Positions 22,970 through 34,222 of a stretch of DNA of 47,809 nucleotides are shown piece by piece. The position numbers and the translations under genes were made by a program. The DNA lies in the NCBI GenBank assembly GCA_013054445.1, contig JAAMPI010000252.1, positions 1-47,809 on the forward strand. The letters run 5' to 3'. This stretch comes from Cudoniella acicularis (taxonomy: Eukaryota > Ascomycota > Leotiomycetes > Helotiales > Helotiaceae). Positions within the stretch are counted from its first letter, which is position 1, and every line of letters starts with the position of its first letter. Under the pieces are notes generated by a model, which was given only the letters and a program-made list of their open reading frames with translations, did no database searches and was not told the DNA's origin.

Positions 22970-23466
22970 CTAAAGCATTCGCCTATAGAAATCAGCCAAA
23001 AACCATTGCCTTCATATCGTAGTGAAACTCACCAGGTGATATTAATTCTTTCCTCCTCTGATCCCACTGCTCCAGCCAAAGCCCTATAAGCCACCTTTGA
23101 AATTTTGATGTAATCGGGGAGGCAACCGCGGCAGTAGTCTCCAACAGCAACTTTGACGCTTCTGTTGTTATTTTTATTCGTAATCTCCAATATCTTGCCA
23201 CAGTAGTTGTTTAGCCAACTGGTGCTGATTGCCGCGACGAAGTCTTCTTCCTAAATAAGTTGTCAGTAATATGTTTGTTTTGTGTTCGTCTGGATTATCC
23301 GAGTACTACTTACATGGTTGATTTGGTTACAGCTTCCGTAAGCGTTGTATTGAGGATACCAACCTGCAATACCTTCGTACTCACCCACCATTTCTCTTTG
23401 GTTGCAAGAAACAGAGCTAACGAGCATGACGCAGACGGCGAATAAGACGGAACGAATGGAAACCAT
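22970..23466 (-). CDS. Small secreted double-psi beta-barrel (RlpA/barwin-like) protein
   Basis: Three exons (23466-23314, 23250-23033, 22982-22970) give 127 aa. Intron 1 (63 bp) has GTAAGT, ACTGAC and TTTAG. Intron 2 (50 bp) has GTGAGT, GCTGAT and TATAG and leaves a 13-nt last exon, the least certain part. Residues 1-21 form a signal peptide (MVSIRSVLFAVCVMLVSSVSC). The mature chain has GEYEGIAGWYPQYNAYGSC at its start, NYCGKILEITN in the middle, VGDYCRGCLPDYIKIS (the DxCxxC loop) and ends near INITW. This is the RlpA-like/expansin-type double-psi barrel seen in many small secreted fungal proteins, some of them plant-interaction effectors or inhibitors. There is no sign of expansin-type catalytic activity or a second domain. 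It is expected outside the cell, disulphide-bonded. A role in host interaction is only a possibility. Confidence 0.75.
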
Positions 23467-24420
23467 GACGGAAGGTTATGGAATTGGGAATTGGAGTGGA
23501 TTTTGAAATTTTTGTTGGGTAGTTGTACAACTTGTAACTAGATTCTTAAGGGCTGGATGGTGAGGAAATAATCTAATCTGAAAGAAAGCCGTAAAGAAAA
23601 AAAAAAAAAAATTTCAAAAAAAAGAGAGGAAGCAATGAAAACTTAGGATCCGTTAGTGTACTTAAGAGGCCTTGCAATTTGCAAATCTTTTCGTCATTCT
23701 TGCATAAATGATCGCACATCACAACTTGCAGGGTGAGGCGTGTCTGGCGCTAGAAAACACTAGAATTAGTTTTTGATACTTGTCAGATTTAATTAGAAGT
23801 TTTAAACCCAATGGAGGGTTGGCTTCAGTAACAAAGGTTTTAAGCATTAACAAGAGAGAAGTAATAATTTAAGATGAAAACGGGCTCCAAACTGCAGGAC
23901 CCAAGGGCCCAGATTTGCTACCACTCTTCAGCAAGGGAAGTAGTTTAGTCCGATCCCTAAGTTAGTTCCATCGATGTGACGAACATGAAAACTCTTTTCA
24001 TAACCAAATTCAGCATTCACTACGAAAACTCAGTCGGCGCTGTCATGCACCGGTATTTTAGGTATGATGTTTTTTCCAGTATTCGGTAGAGCCGTGGACC
24101 AAAAGGACTTATGATGTAAGATTTGCAGAAGCTAAGTGGCATTGTCAAAAGTTTGAGATGACTAGCTTATAAGCTTCAGAAGCGAGCTCACACCAATTTA
24201 AACTAGCGCTTCCAGCGTCCTAGACCGTGCCACGTTGGCACGCTGCGATTCACGCGTATCAAACATGCACCTCTTGCCGTCCTTACTGAAACCATTTCGT
24301 TGCCTTCACTTTGTAGGAATAGATTACGTCCCAACAATAAAACTAAGATGACGAACAAAGATTAACCACAATCCTGGATCTCCCATTTTAAGTCCCTCTA
24401 GTAATCGTGATTCTTTCATG
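23467..24420. other. Intergenic region
   Basis: The promoter side of the small secreted-protein gene (an A-rich run lies at about 23597-23625) and the 3' flank of the CorA-like gene. No supported feature. Confidence 0.5.
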
Positions 24421-26688
24421 CTAAGCAGGACTGCTTTCTAACTTATCTGGGTCTAATCCCGACTTTGATTTTTTCATTGATACTTGACTTAATGAGCTCT
24501 TGATTGATGCGCGAATATTGGAAATGAATTCCGTAAGTCTGTCAAGATTCAGGACGATTAAATATGTGGAAATAGCAACACTGGGTAGAATAGCTGCCAA
24601 AGATGACAAACTGAAGAGGTCTTTGCTTATACTCCAAAATGACTATTAAAGTGTTATTAGTGATGGGAAAATAATGGTCAATTGATCGGGAGGTATACTT
24701 ACTGTACAGACAGAAATCGGAAGAAAGAATATGCTAACGTATGTCAGGAGCTTGATGTTTTCCCCAAGCTGAGTAGCAGCCCGACTTTCCATAACAGCGC
24801 TAGCGCTGAAGAGCTGCAGGTCATTCAACATTAGAAAATTAAAGTTTGTGGGAAATTGTATTACTTACGCCATCTCTTAGAGCTTTGGCTTCTTCCTGCT
24901 TTTTGATGAATCCATTTCTCAAAGCTCTCAACCTTTGAACTGAAACCTGATGCTTCTTCAGTCTAGCATTGAAGTTCTTCTTTGCGACTTCTTCAAAAGG
25001 CGGGTTTGCGCTCATAAGATCCATAAAACGGTTACACTGTTCAATAACATCCATTATACTCGCCTCTGACTCCTGAAGAAACTCGATTGCCCAAAAGTAC
25101 TTTTTGGACCTGGTAAAGGCTGCATCGTCTATCAACAAACTGTCATGATAAGCTGGGTCTAATAGCCCATGTCTTTCCACGAGTAGTCTGTCGAAATAGC
25201 ATGAGATTTCTTCCCACCGCCGAATGATGACCACTAGACTTGTGTGGACCAAATCGCTCAACTCATCCACCATATTGTGAGTGCGGCCCCGAGAAAGATC
25301 ATCTCGGCTCTCTGAGTATTGCAGATGAGGAAACTGGTTTGGCCGTAAACATAACATCGTCCAAAAGACCGATCTCAATTTCGTTCCGGGAAGTCCTGTG
25401 CTGGGTATAGCTATTATCTGTTCTTCAAGTTAGTAATGAAAACCAGCAAGGTGTCAAGGCTAATCTCAACTGACAGTGAAGGCACTCTCTCTAATTTTTC
25501 GTGGTTTGCCTGGGCGATTTAAGTAATCGCTATGAAGCTCCCCGGATGGCCATAATTCTATTCTCTTGTGCGACTGAAAATCAAGTATTTCGTAGAAAGT
25601 AACATGGAACATTATCCAGCCTTTTGTCGCCATGGCAGAATGCTCAGTATCTGAGGCTCGTAAACATCTCAAATGAAGTTTTACCGTTCGCCAAAGAATC
25701 TCATCCATAGGATCCTGGAAAACAGCATTCTTGGTTTCGGACAAGAAAGGACAGAGGTCCTCGTCAGAAAGTTCGCTGGTATCGACTGGCGAGCCTGCCG
25801 AATAAAGTGATGTGAGGCCTTGCATGTTACTTGAAAATAAGCCATGACTGGTAATAGAAATCCTCGAGTAAACTTACATGATTCTCCGCCATGGCGCAAT
25901 CATAATAGACAGAGCAGTTGCACTATTTAATTGCTCCCATTGTTCCCCGCCAATTCCAGATAGATTTCGGAGAGGAGTTGTTGTTGATTTTGTGCCTGGA
26001 CACCAATATGCAGAGATTCCAGAATCGAACCAGTCCCATACGTGGAAATATTCTCCCCTTGGTGAGTCAGGGTAGTCCAGCTTGTGGAAATTCATTATGA
26101 AATTTCGTACTCGGACCAGAGTTCTATGGTTAACGGAATCAGTTCGGAAACATAGGTTTATTCTGTTGTCGTGGGGTATTTTCCAACACTCTCCCACGAT
26201 TTTCGTCCATCGGGCATTCCGAAAGGAGTCTTCCGCAGTGTCAGGACCTTCTCCTCTGAGTTTGATAACTCTTTCACCATATTGAGAACTCCACGATGGT
26301 ACCGCATCCGAGTTGTATCTTGTGATAGCTTCTTGGAGGATGGATCCCAATCTCATATCATGAGGGAGAGAAATAATTGTGGTTGATGGAGGAGAACCCC
26401 AAACAGATTCTTTTCGGCTCCGCCAAGTTGAAATCTCGGTATCCTGCTATAATTAGATCTCCGTGTCACCTACTTCATCAAACGGCGAGGTTTTCAACTC
26501 ACGGGTTTTGACTTCCGTTTCAATTTCTGTTTTGATGGATTTAAATTAGTAGTACCATTTTTGAACGCCTCCAACTGTTCGTCTTGTCTCGAGAGCGCCT
26601 TCTTAAGTTCGCGAAGCTCTAACACCACGACTCTCAAAAGGGCTTCCGAGCCAAGATTTTCGAGAGCATCCTGGGAACATTTTTCCAT
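24421..26688 (-). CDS. CorA-like two-helix membrane protein
   Basis: Six exons (26688-26503, 26443-25878, 25829-25475, 25417-24869, 24813-24703, 24642-24421) give 662 aa. All five introns (48-60 bp) have GT/AG ends and phases agree. A short coiled coil (about 15-45) opens the protein. A long cytosolic-type region follows, rich in WxxW/aromatic motifs (YFHVWDWFDSG). A helical stalk (about 370-560; EEVAKKNFNARLKKHQVS, RALRNGFIKKQEEAKALRDG) leads to two C-terminal hydrophobic helices, LLTYVSIFFLPISVCT and FSLSSLAAILPSVAISTYLIVL. Stalk plus two C-terminal helices is the CorA fold. The GMN selectivity motif expected after the first helix is absent; the sequence there reads SFWSISKD. It may therefore not carry magnesium. 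Large fungal proteins of this type are common and poorly characterised. The gene is divergent from the HET relic, about 1 kb away. Confidence 0.75.
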
Positions 26689-27688
26689 TGTGAATTTGTG
26701 ATAAATTCATCGGACCGTCGAAATCAACTAGTTTATTTAGAGTCGTAAGTGTACCAATGGGATCGAGGAGGCTATATACTTCTACGCGGATTTCTTGTTG
26801 AACAGGGGATGTTCACACAGCCACAACAGGGTACGACAAGGTGGACCGCAGTCCGTGCTACGGTGACTCTTGGTGGTACTTTAAGGGATAAAATTGCAAA
26901 TAATTCTCGTGTTTAAAGATCTTTTACTTTTCTAAAATAAAGCTTACAATTAAACTTCATTATAGGTAATTATTCATTATTAAAATAAATTAAACTAATT
27001 TTTTTTTTTAAAATAATTATAAAATCCTTCCCTGTGTTTTAATTATCTCTTAGCACTAAAAATGTGAGTACAGCCTTCGGCGATTGATTGAAGCAATGAG
27101 CGATCTCTAAATCGGTGAATTTAATTGCGCATATAAGCAATTAGCTCTTTCTAACGATTATCGTCTTCCTCGCATCAAAACCAGCCGTGATTTAGGGTCG
27201 TAATTGAAGATCTAACATAGAGACATCAAACCCTTATCTCTTACCCCGCGTGGGAGCTCACGTCATCTATCCGACTGAAAAATACTACTGCTGCCTAAAT
27301 GGTCACACCGGATTTTCATTTAGCGTGCTACCCAACTATTACACACTGGCCAGCTGCGTGGATTTCTGCTGCAATTGTTGCTTTGATGGCGGAGAATGAT
27401 AATGATTTATCATCTAAACCCTTGTAGGAATGCAGTAGCGAACAAAACACAATTCGCGGCGGCCTTCTGGGCGCTTTAGAATCATCATGGAGGGTAACTG
27501 AAAGAGTTATTGGCATGATCACATACAGCAATACACCAGTTAATTCACCCGAGATTGCAATAGAAGAATCCCTAGGAGACCAATCAACAAGCAATCGAAC
27601 AGCTGTTGCTCCCAGCATCAACAGCTCAGGCCCAGGGAGTCATTCTGGAAATCCCGCTTAGCGGCTAACGCTCTACCAAGTTTCTTAG
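26689..27688. other. Divergent intergenic region with AT-rich block
   Basis: This separates the CorA-like gene (minus) from the HET relic (plus). An AT-rich block at about 26890-27050 contains poly-T at about 27000-27010. A minus frame at 27328-27621 (97 codons) has no recognisable domain. No ATG for the HET relic can be fixed here. Confidence 0.5.
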
Positions 27689-29981
27689 GACGGAGTATCA
27701 CATTTTGAGCAGGCATTTCTCACAGAGCGGCTTGTTCAGTCTTTGTCCTCTCCAGATCGGACACCGATCCATAATGTTGCGAATGATAAGCAAGATCTGG
27801 CCTCGGATCTAGACGACCTTCCACTGGCCTCTAGGGCCGATTGTTCTATGCAGAATGCGGGACCAGTTCGGCTATACGAATATTTCCACAATATTCATGA
27901 GAAACTCGGCTTAACAAATGATATTCACATTGATGGAACCGACTATCGCTCGATGTTATGCCTAGCCGACGAACTTCGGAAACGCGAGATTCTCCAATAC
28001 CTAGTCCACCAGGAGCTTGAAAGTATGTCGTTTTCCAAAATGCCCCTGCCATGCAGCTTTATCTTAAGTTCTCGCACAGATGAATTCTATCACATAAATC
28101 TAATTCAAATGGCTTTGAAAAATCGAAGTGACAATACTACTCGCATAGCGGCTCTAGTAGGATACTGGCTTCAGAAGTGTTGGACAGATCATCATGAATA
28201 TCCGTGTCCCAATTTGTCGAGTGCATTCTGGCCAAAACTGCCGAAGCGCGTTGTGGATCTCAGTGATTATCACCCGCCTCCTTCCTGGTTTGAATCGAGA
28301 GTAAAGGTAGTCGAAACAAATGTATTGAGAGGACCGTACGTGGCACTTAGCTACCGCTGGCCATCAAGGATTAAAGAGTCTTCAATCCTGTCGTGCCAAA
28401 CACTGAGCAAGTTCTCTCAAGGCATAGCAGCCTGCAACGTTCTGAGCGGGGTTTAAGACGCTTGTACGCTTGCAAAGGCACTTGGCATTCAATATCTATG
28501 GGTAGATGCTCTGGTAAGTTCTACGTGAAACTGTAATTATTCAAAGAACTGCTGACATTATAAACAGTGCATCATTCAGGGGCCTGGGGGTGACTGGCAC
28601 GTTGAAGCTGAGAAGATGGCATCAATTTACGTGAACGCGATTGTCACTATCGCGACCGTGGACCAAATGTCTCTTTCAGTAGCTGTAGAAGAGAGGCCAT
28701 TTGTGTCAAGCCAGCAAGAGCTGTCAAGCTGCCATCCACCTTTCAAGGAGTCAAATCAAGAGTCTATTTATCTCTGGCTATCTAAGACCGGAAACTTCGT
28801 CTCTAGACCTCTTGAAGAACTAGATAGCTGAGGATGGGCGTTCCAAGAACAGCTTGTCTCAAGCCGAATCATTACCTCAACCAGGGAAGGCGTCTTCTGG
28901 GATTGCTTGCACCATAGTGCATCGAGTAACCGACCAACTGGAATTCTAGGGGATTTCTCACCGGACTTTCAATATTCAGATAATCGCGAATTCAAACGGT
29001 TCCTTCTCAATCCGAATGCTTCCGTTCCTACTGAGGAATACTATTGGCTCTGGAAAAGAGCCGTTCGAAGCTCCACTAAGCAGAAATTGACGAAGGAAAG
29101 CGATCGGTTCATTGCGCTTGAGGGTGTTACTCGCTACATGACCTTGCTCCTTAACGACGAGTGCATTCTGGGAGTATGGAAAAAGGACGCCCTCCACTCA
29201 CTAGTATGATTTGTGGAACCTTCGGCCAAAGGAAAATATTCCGAGATAGGAGTTGAAAGGCCCTCGTGGTCTTAGATTTCTGTCAACAGCCCCGTGCAGT
29301 ATCGGCTTTGGCACCCCTATGGGCGCTATGTTGATAGAAGAGGCGAAAGCATGTTAAAAAGGGCAGTGATATTAGGGCTGTCAGCAAGGCGGGAAAACTC
29401 ATTAGGGTTTGACAAGTTCAGTGGCAAGCTTACCGTTGTCGGCTCCTTAACGGGCGGGTATCTCTTCAACTCGATCGTGTATTTTGCACGAAGGTGGGAA
29501 GATAAACCTTTCTTAGACAAAATTGCAAAACAACCGAGAGGCGTCTCAAAGTTTTAAAAAACTCAAGAGCACGGAAGCTGGAAACACTACGGGCAGATAC
29601 TACATCGAGGATGCTCTCCTCGGCTTCTACTCAGAACCTAAATATATTCCAGTACTGTCGGATCGGCGCAGACTACAAGAGAAACCTACGATACCAGAAA
29701 AGCCCAAAAAGAAACCCCAAAAAGACACTGAGGTGGAAAATATTCAGTGTTTCTTACTGCTCGAGGGAGGATATACAGACACGCTCACTGCACATTATTG
29801 CCTTATTCTCTAAAAACGTCAGTCAGAGTTTCCAAAATTGCATCCCGACTATTACCAACGCATCGGCCTCTGTGCCTTCAACATCAGGCATATTTGTGTT
29901 TCTTCCGAGGGAATTTGCAAAAGCCAGCACAAAGGCTACAGTGATTGCATGGGAACAATCCAGAAAGTTGAAATTGAGTGA
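27689..29981 (+). pseudogene. HET-domain (heterokaryon incompatibility) gene relic
   Basis: The HET family motifs occur in their usual order: GPYVALSYRWP, then ALGIQYLWVDAL-intron-CIIQGPGGDW, AEKMASIYVNAIVTIAT, GWAFQEQLVSSRII, a PSWS.ISV segment and a C-terminal DYYQRIGLCAFN. The intron at 28514-28567 (GTAAGT, GCTGAC, ACAG; 54 bp) is intact. One frame is broken by a TAA (28454), a TGA (28829), a TGA (29207) and a TAG (29273). Each lies where the family usually has Gln/Arg-type or Trp codons, so each could be a single C-to-T or G-to-A change. A frame change near 29520-29557 and a TAA at 29811 follow. No start ATG is visible; the open frame begins at 27689. HET proteins trigger cell death when unlike fungal individuals fuse. 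This copy is dead. Confidence 0.88.
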
Positions 29982-30741
29982 GGATAAAGGAGTCGGGGTG
30001 CACGATATACAAAAAAGCTTGAGAATAGTTTAGTCATGAGAGATATTTGGAGCTTGGAAGCCGAGTTGGGATCATTTTATGAGAAACGTGACAGGATTGC
30101 ATTACGTTTTCTTCGGAGGCTCACGAAGAGCCACCCATCACGCATACTGCACAATTTTCCGGTGGCCTCTTCCTCTTACGGAGCAGACATCGGAGCTCCA
30201 AATATTCTCGAATCTTTTTGCTTGGTAGGTTAACCAAACATGTAAATAGTCCCGTCCCTTGAATTTTTTTTTTATCCTCCGACATCCCTGGAGGGCGAAG
30301 TCTACTCCTTAAGAAATTTACCTCGCTGCTTAAATAGGAAATAATAAAAGGGGAATCAGTAAATAAATTTAAGTAATTATTGGTAAAATCTTTTATTTAA
30401 CAATTAAAATTAATAATATTTTATAATTAAATCCAAGTATTATATAACAGTCATATTTAAAAATATTAAATTCTATAAAATTAGTTTATATATATATATA
30501 TATAATTATATAACCTTGAAATACTTTTAAAGAATTATTTACTTTTGAAAGAGTTAAATCATTTTTCTATTTATAGAAGAGCACTGTCGGATACTAAAAA
30601 TTAAAATAACAGGCTATGCTCGGCAAATTCGGATTCTCGGGCCCGAATGTCCTAATCGGGTTACAACTTCATGCAAAAGATTTAATGACACCTCGAGCTC
30701 TCTCGACTTCACAATTCAACAATTGAGTAAATTTGCAAGAT
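29982..30741. other. AT-rich intergenic block
   Basis: Strongly AT-rich from about 30250 to 30600, with a (TA)9 run at 30487-30504. No coding frame with family signal; a plus frame at 30036-30233 (65 codons) is unassigned. This and the block at 26890-27050 flank the HET relic on both sides. Confidence 0.55.
30487..30504. repeat. (TA)9 microsatellite
   Basis: Nine uninterrupted TA units within the AT-rich block. Confidence 0.9.
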
Positions 30742-33089
30742 ATGGCTTCATCGGAATCTCCATTACCACTTCAAAAGCATGCGTGTACGCTCTGCGCGAG
30801 ACGGAAAGTCAAATGCGACAAGCTCCAACCATGTACGAATTGCTCGAAATCAGAAGCTCGGTGTGTGTATCAAAACCCAGCTCCAATACGGGGACCTAGG
30901 AAGAGACAAACAAATGAAGATTTGATGAGCCGTATATCTCGATACGAAAAGATTTTCAAGAGCCATAACATTGATTTTAGTACATGCGATTCGGATAGTC
31001 GTTGGATTCCGTCAGCATTCGAATCGAAGCTAGGAGAAAAAGCACAGCAATCGGCGAATGTTTCATCGCTGGCCCAAGAAATGACTGAAGTATCGTTCTC
31101 CGCCGCAGGGGGTGGAGTGGATAAGTGAGAAGTCTCATACTCCTCTTGTTTAGTTTAAGCTAACATCAAGTAAAGAAACCCTTGGGTTGCACTCAGTCCA
31201 GAGGTCAGACACCTTATATTTTGCCACAACACCCCACACATAATAACAGCCTATCGCAGTTACGAAATCCGCCTTTGCAAAGACTAGCAACCCCCAAAGC
31301 GTGCGAGAATGACAATCTCAACCAAGCCAGTATAGCAAGCTCACCATTCATTTTAGAGGGCATTCTACTACCGTCTCTAACGTCTTTTACGCCACCGCTT
31401 GAGTTACATCCGGAGCCGCGGCAAATATTCAAGTTATGGCAAACATTTGTGGAAAATTCCAACCCTCTCATTAAGATTGTTCATGTCCCGACATTACAGC
31501 AAAGAATCTTCGAAGGCGTTTGGAATCTTCAGAGCATTCCGAAATCACTTGATGCTATTCTGTTCGCGGTGTATACTTTAGCGATTACTTCGCTGTCACC
31601 TGCCGAATGTTTAAAGCAATTCGGCGAGACCAAGGCCGTTCTTTTGAACCGCTATCATAAAGGAATGATACAGTCGCTTTCAGTTGCGGGGCTTGTAACT
31701 ACTAGGGAATTAGAAATGCTGCAGGCCTTCGTTCTGTTTCTGGTGCGTTCTATTTCCTCTTGTCGTCTTATTTCTTCCCCTGTCCATTTTTCCATAGCAC
31801 TATTATGATTTGCCGGGTTTTTGCGTTTAAAAGTCTCCAACAATTTTCACAATAACCATCTTTCTTTTGCTCAGACTACTCTAGCAATAAGTAACCTCGT
31901 TTTATAGATGGCGGACCCTAGCTCAGATGCCACATGTACGTTATCTGCGGTGGCATTACGAATCGGATACAAGATAGGTCTACATCGAGAAAAGCGAACA
32001 CAAAATATAACATTCTTCGAAGCTGAAATGCGCATCCGGCTGTGGTGGCAGATCAGGGGTCTCGACGCTCGCGCAAGACGGTACGCATCTGGACACATCC
32101 CGCCATCAGAATATTGCCACGTTCGAATGCCTTTGAATATTAACGACTCCGAATTACATCCACATATGGTACATTGCCCTGTAGAGCATATTGGAGCCAC
32201 CGAGATGCTTTACCCGTTACTAAAATATGAGTTTGCAAATTGGTTGAGAATATCGCTGGTGGCAGCAAAATTCTCGCGGCAAATTCAGGGAGATTCATTA
32301 TTGCAATCCTTGACCGTCAAAGACCAGGCGATTCAGGAGTTGGAGGAGATATTTGATAACTATCTGCGATATTGCGATCCGAAAATCCCACTGCACTCAC
32401 TTTCTCTCGCTATGACACGTCTGTCGATCTGCAGATTGAAATTCATGGCCCACCATCCACGGAAGAGGGAGGACCGCGGTGCACACATGTCTCTAGAAGA
32501 GAGGAATTTACTTTTCGAGAACGGCGTCAGGCTTTTGGAACTCGAAAACGAATGCAGAAATACCCCTTTTTCGCAACAGCTACTTTCGCATATGACGGCG
32601 GTCTGCCAGCTTGATGCTTTTATCTTTGTGATATCGGAACTTCGTTACCGCGCAACAGGAGATCTTGTCGGTACTGCGTGGAGTATTGCGGCTATATTTT
32701 ACGAAGAGCACCCAGAGTTGATTGACGCCGGATCGAACACATTTTACATCGCACTTGGTGACTTAACTGTGAAAGCGTGGGAGACTCGCCAGAGAGAACT
32801 TCTCCACAGCCAGGAAAATCGAATGGGAGATATTACGCCCCCATTCATCAAAGCATTGATGTCAGAACGTCCTGGAATAGCCACTGAGAAAACGTTTATG
32901 CAGAGTACAGAAGTTTTCGGGAATTTGGTCTCCTCAACGATAGTTAATCAGGGAGCGTATGACGCAGCAGCCCAGTTTCAGGAGATGGGAAATACAGCTG
33001 GGATAGGGATTAATCCGTACTCTCACCTGCCAACTGGTTTTGACGATCAGATGGATTTGGGATATTGGGATGAGTTCATGCAGGTATAA
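30742..33089 (+). CDS. Zn2Cys6 fungal transcription factor
   Basis: Three exons (30742-31124, 31202-31742, 31908-33089) give 701 aa. The zinc cluster is at residues 15-42, CX2CX6CX5CX2CX6C ([11 protein letters not shown]...[11 protein letters not shown]), with a basic linker [20 protein letters not shown] after it. The middle homology region starts near residue 170 ([24 protein letters not shown]) and continues after the second intron with [21 protein letters not shown] and [15 protein letters not shown], the standard fungal-specific TF domain. Intron 1 (77 bp) was placed on its last acceptor because the nearer one leads straight into stops. Intron 2 is unusually long (165 bp) and carries a further AG that may be used alternatively. 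Such proteins bind CGG-containing sites in the nucleus; the target is unknown. No lesions are seen, unlike the HET relic just upstream. Confidence 0.85.
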
Positions 33090-34222
33090 ACAGTCTGGGA
33101 TTGAAACTTATTGACAGTATTTTCTTCAGAGGTTGGTGGCTAGACAAAATTCTGTTCTGCAGCACACTTAAAAGTATAGAAATAACCACTCAATTTTTAA
33201 CTAAATAGATTACCTGAGCATAGTTTTGGGAGTTGAGAGTTTAAATTCAATCAATTCTCTATTATAATTTCCAAAAAACGACTCCTTAAGCAATAACTTA
33301 CAAATCGAAGTTGCGAAGCCACCACAGGTGTCCTTGGACCTTTAAGTATTTACCAGCATGGGTGCGTAAATTTTGACATGCCCGTTGAACAGTGCGCATG
33401 CAGTCATGCACAAACGCTTGACAAGGGGTACTCAGCACATCACCAGTTCAGCTTACAGTGCTTGAGTCCCTGTAACACAGTGAGCCCCCGCTGTAGCACA
33501 GCGTGCAAATCCCTGAAACTTGGCGCCTTCCTAATACACCCAGGTAATTAATTGATTTGACGGACTTTCCTTCCTTTATTTCCATGCGGCTCTTCCTCCT
33601 TCCTCTTGCGAATCGTGTCAACTTACAAGTTATCTCCAGCGCTTGGTTGAGAAATGATTGGGGTGCGCCCTGTTCAAAAGTGGAAATCGCGACTTCCCAG
33701 AAAAAGGTGGTGGGAGGAGGAAGCGGGGTAATATCCACAAAAGCAAACCCTACCCGAATCCAGTTTCTTCAAAGGTACCCCTTCCCTCTCGGCTGTACCT
33801 TCCACTCAGCTGACATACTGAGGAGTATGGAGACTTGTCTCGAATACTTCGTCGTGCCCTTTTGTAACTTTCTTAAACATTGGAATTGTCCTAACCCGCT
33901 GCTCGCTTCGTTCAAATCGACCCGCGATAGAGATTCGAAAGAATTTCAAGACTATGAATGGCGCAAAAAACCACTGAAAGATAGAATTTTCTTTTTCAAA
34001 CTCTCTGTGGTGTAAATTTGATTTCTACGAACTGGCAATCATCTTGACACAAATGATCGAGACTTCCTCAATTCTAAATCAAGGCATCACTTTATCGAAA
34101 CCAAATGCGAGCTCATCTCTTAAAGAACCTTGAACGCAGCCAAATAAATTCCTTCCCCAAATCGAATAGAAGATCACCGCACAAGCTAGGTTCCATTTCC
34201 AAAGACAGAACAGAATACCTTC
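33090..34222. other. Intergenic region between convergent genes
   Basis: About 1.1 kb between the zinc-cluster factor and the dehydrogenase. A plus frame of 152 codons (33557-34015) shows no domain and overlaps a minus shadow. A near-palindromic, CACAG-rich stretch lies at about 33455-33505. Nothing else is supported. Confidence 0.45.

Noticed and set aside
24421..26688. First idea that the minus frames here are several small genes.
   Set aside because: All six frames join through phase-consistent introns into a single 662-aa protein.
27640..27700. Minus-strand TTGGTAGAGCGTTAGCCGCTAA resembles the D-arm and anticodon arm of a tRNA.
   Set aside because: No T-arm GGTTCGA motif follows and no acceptor stem can be paired; treated as chance or a tiny fragment.
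33557..34015. 152-codon plus frame in the convergent intergenic region.
   Set aside because: Shadowed on the minus strand, no motif, and located between two 3' ends.
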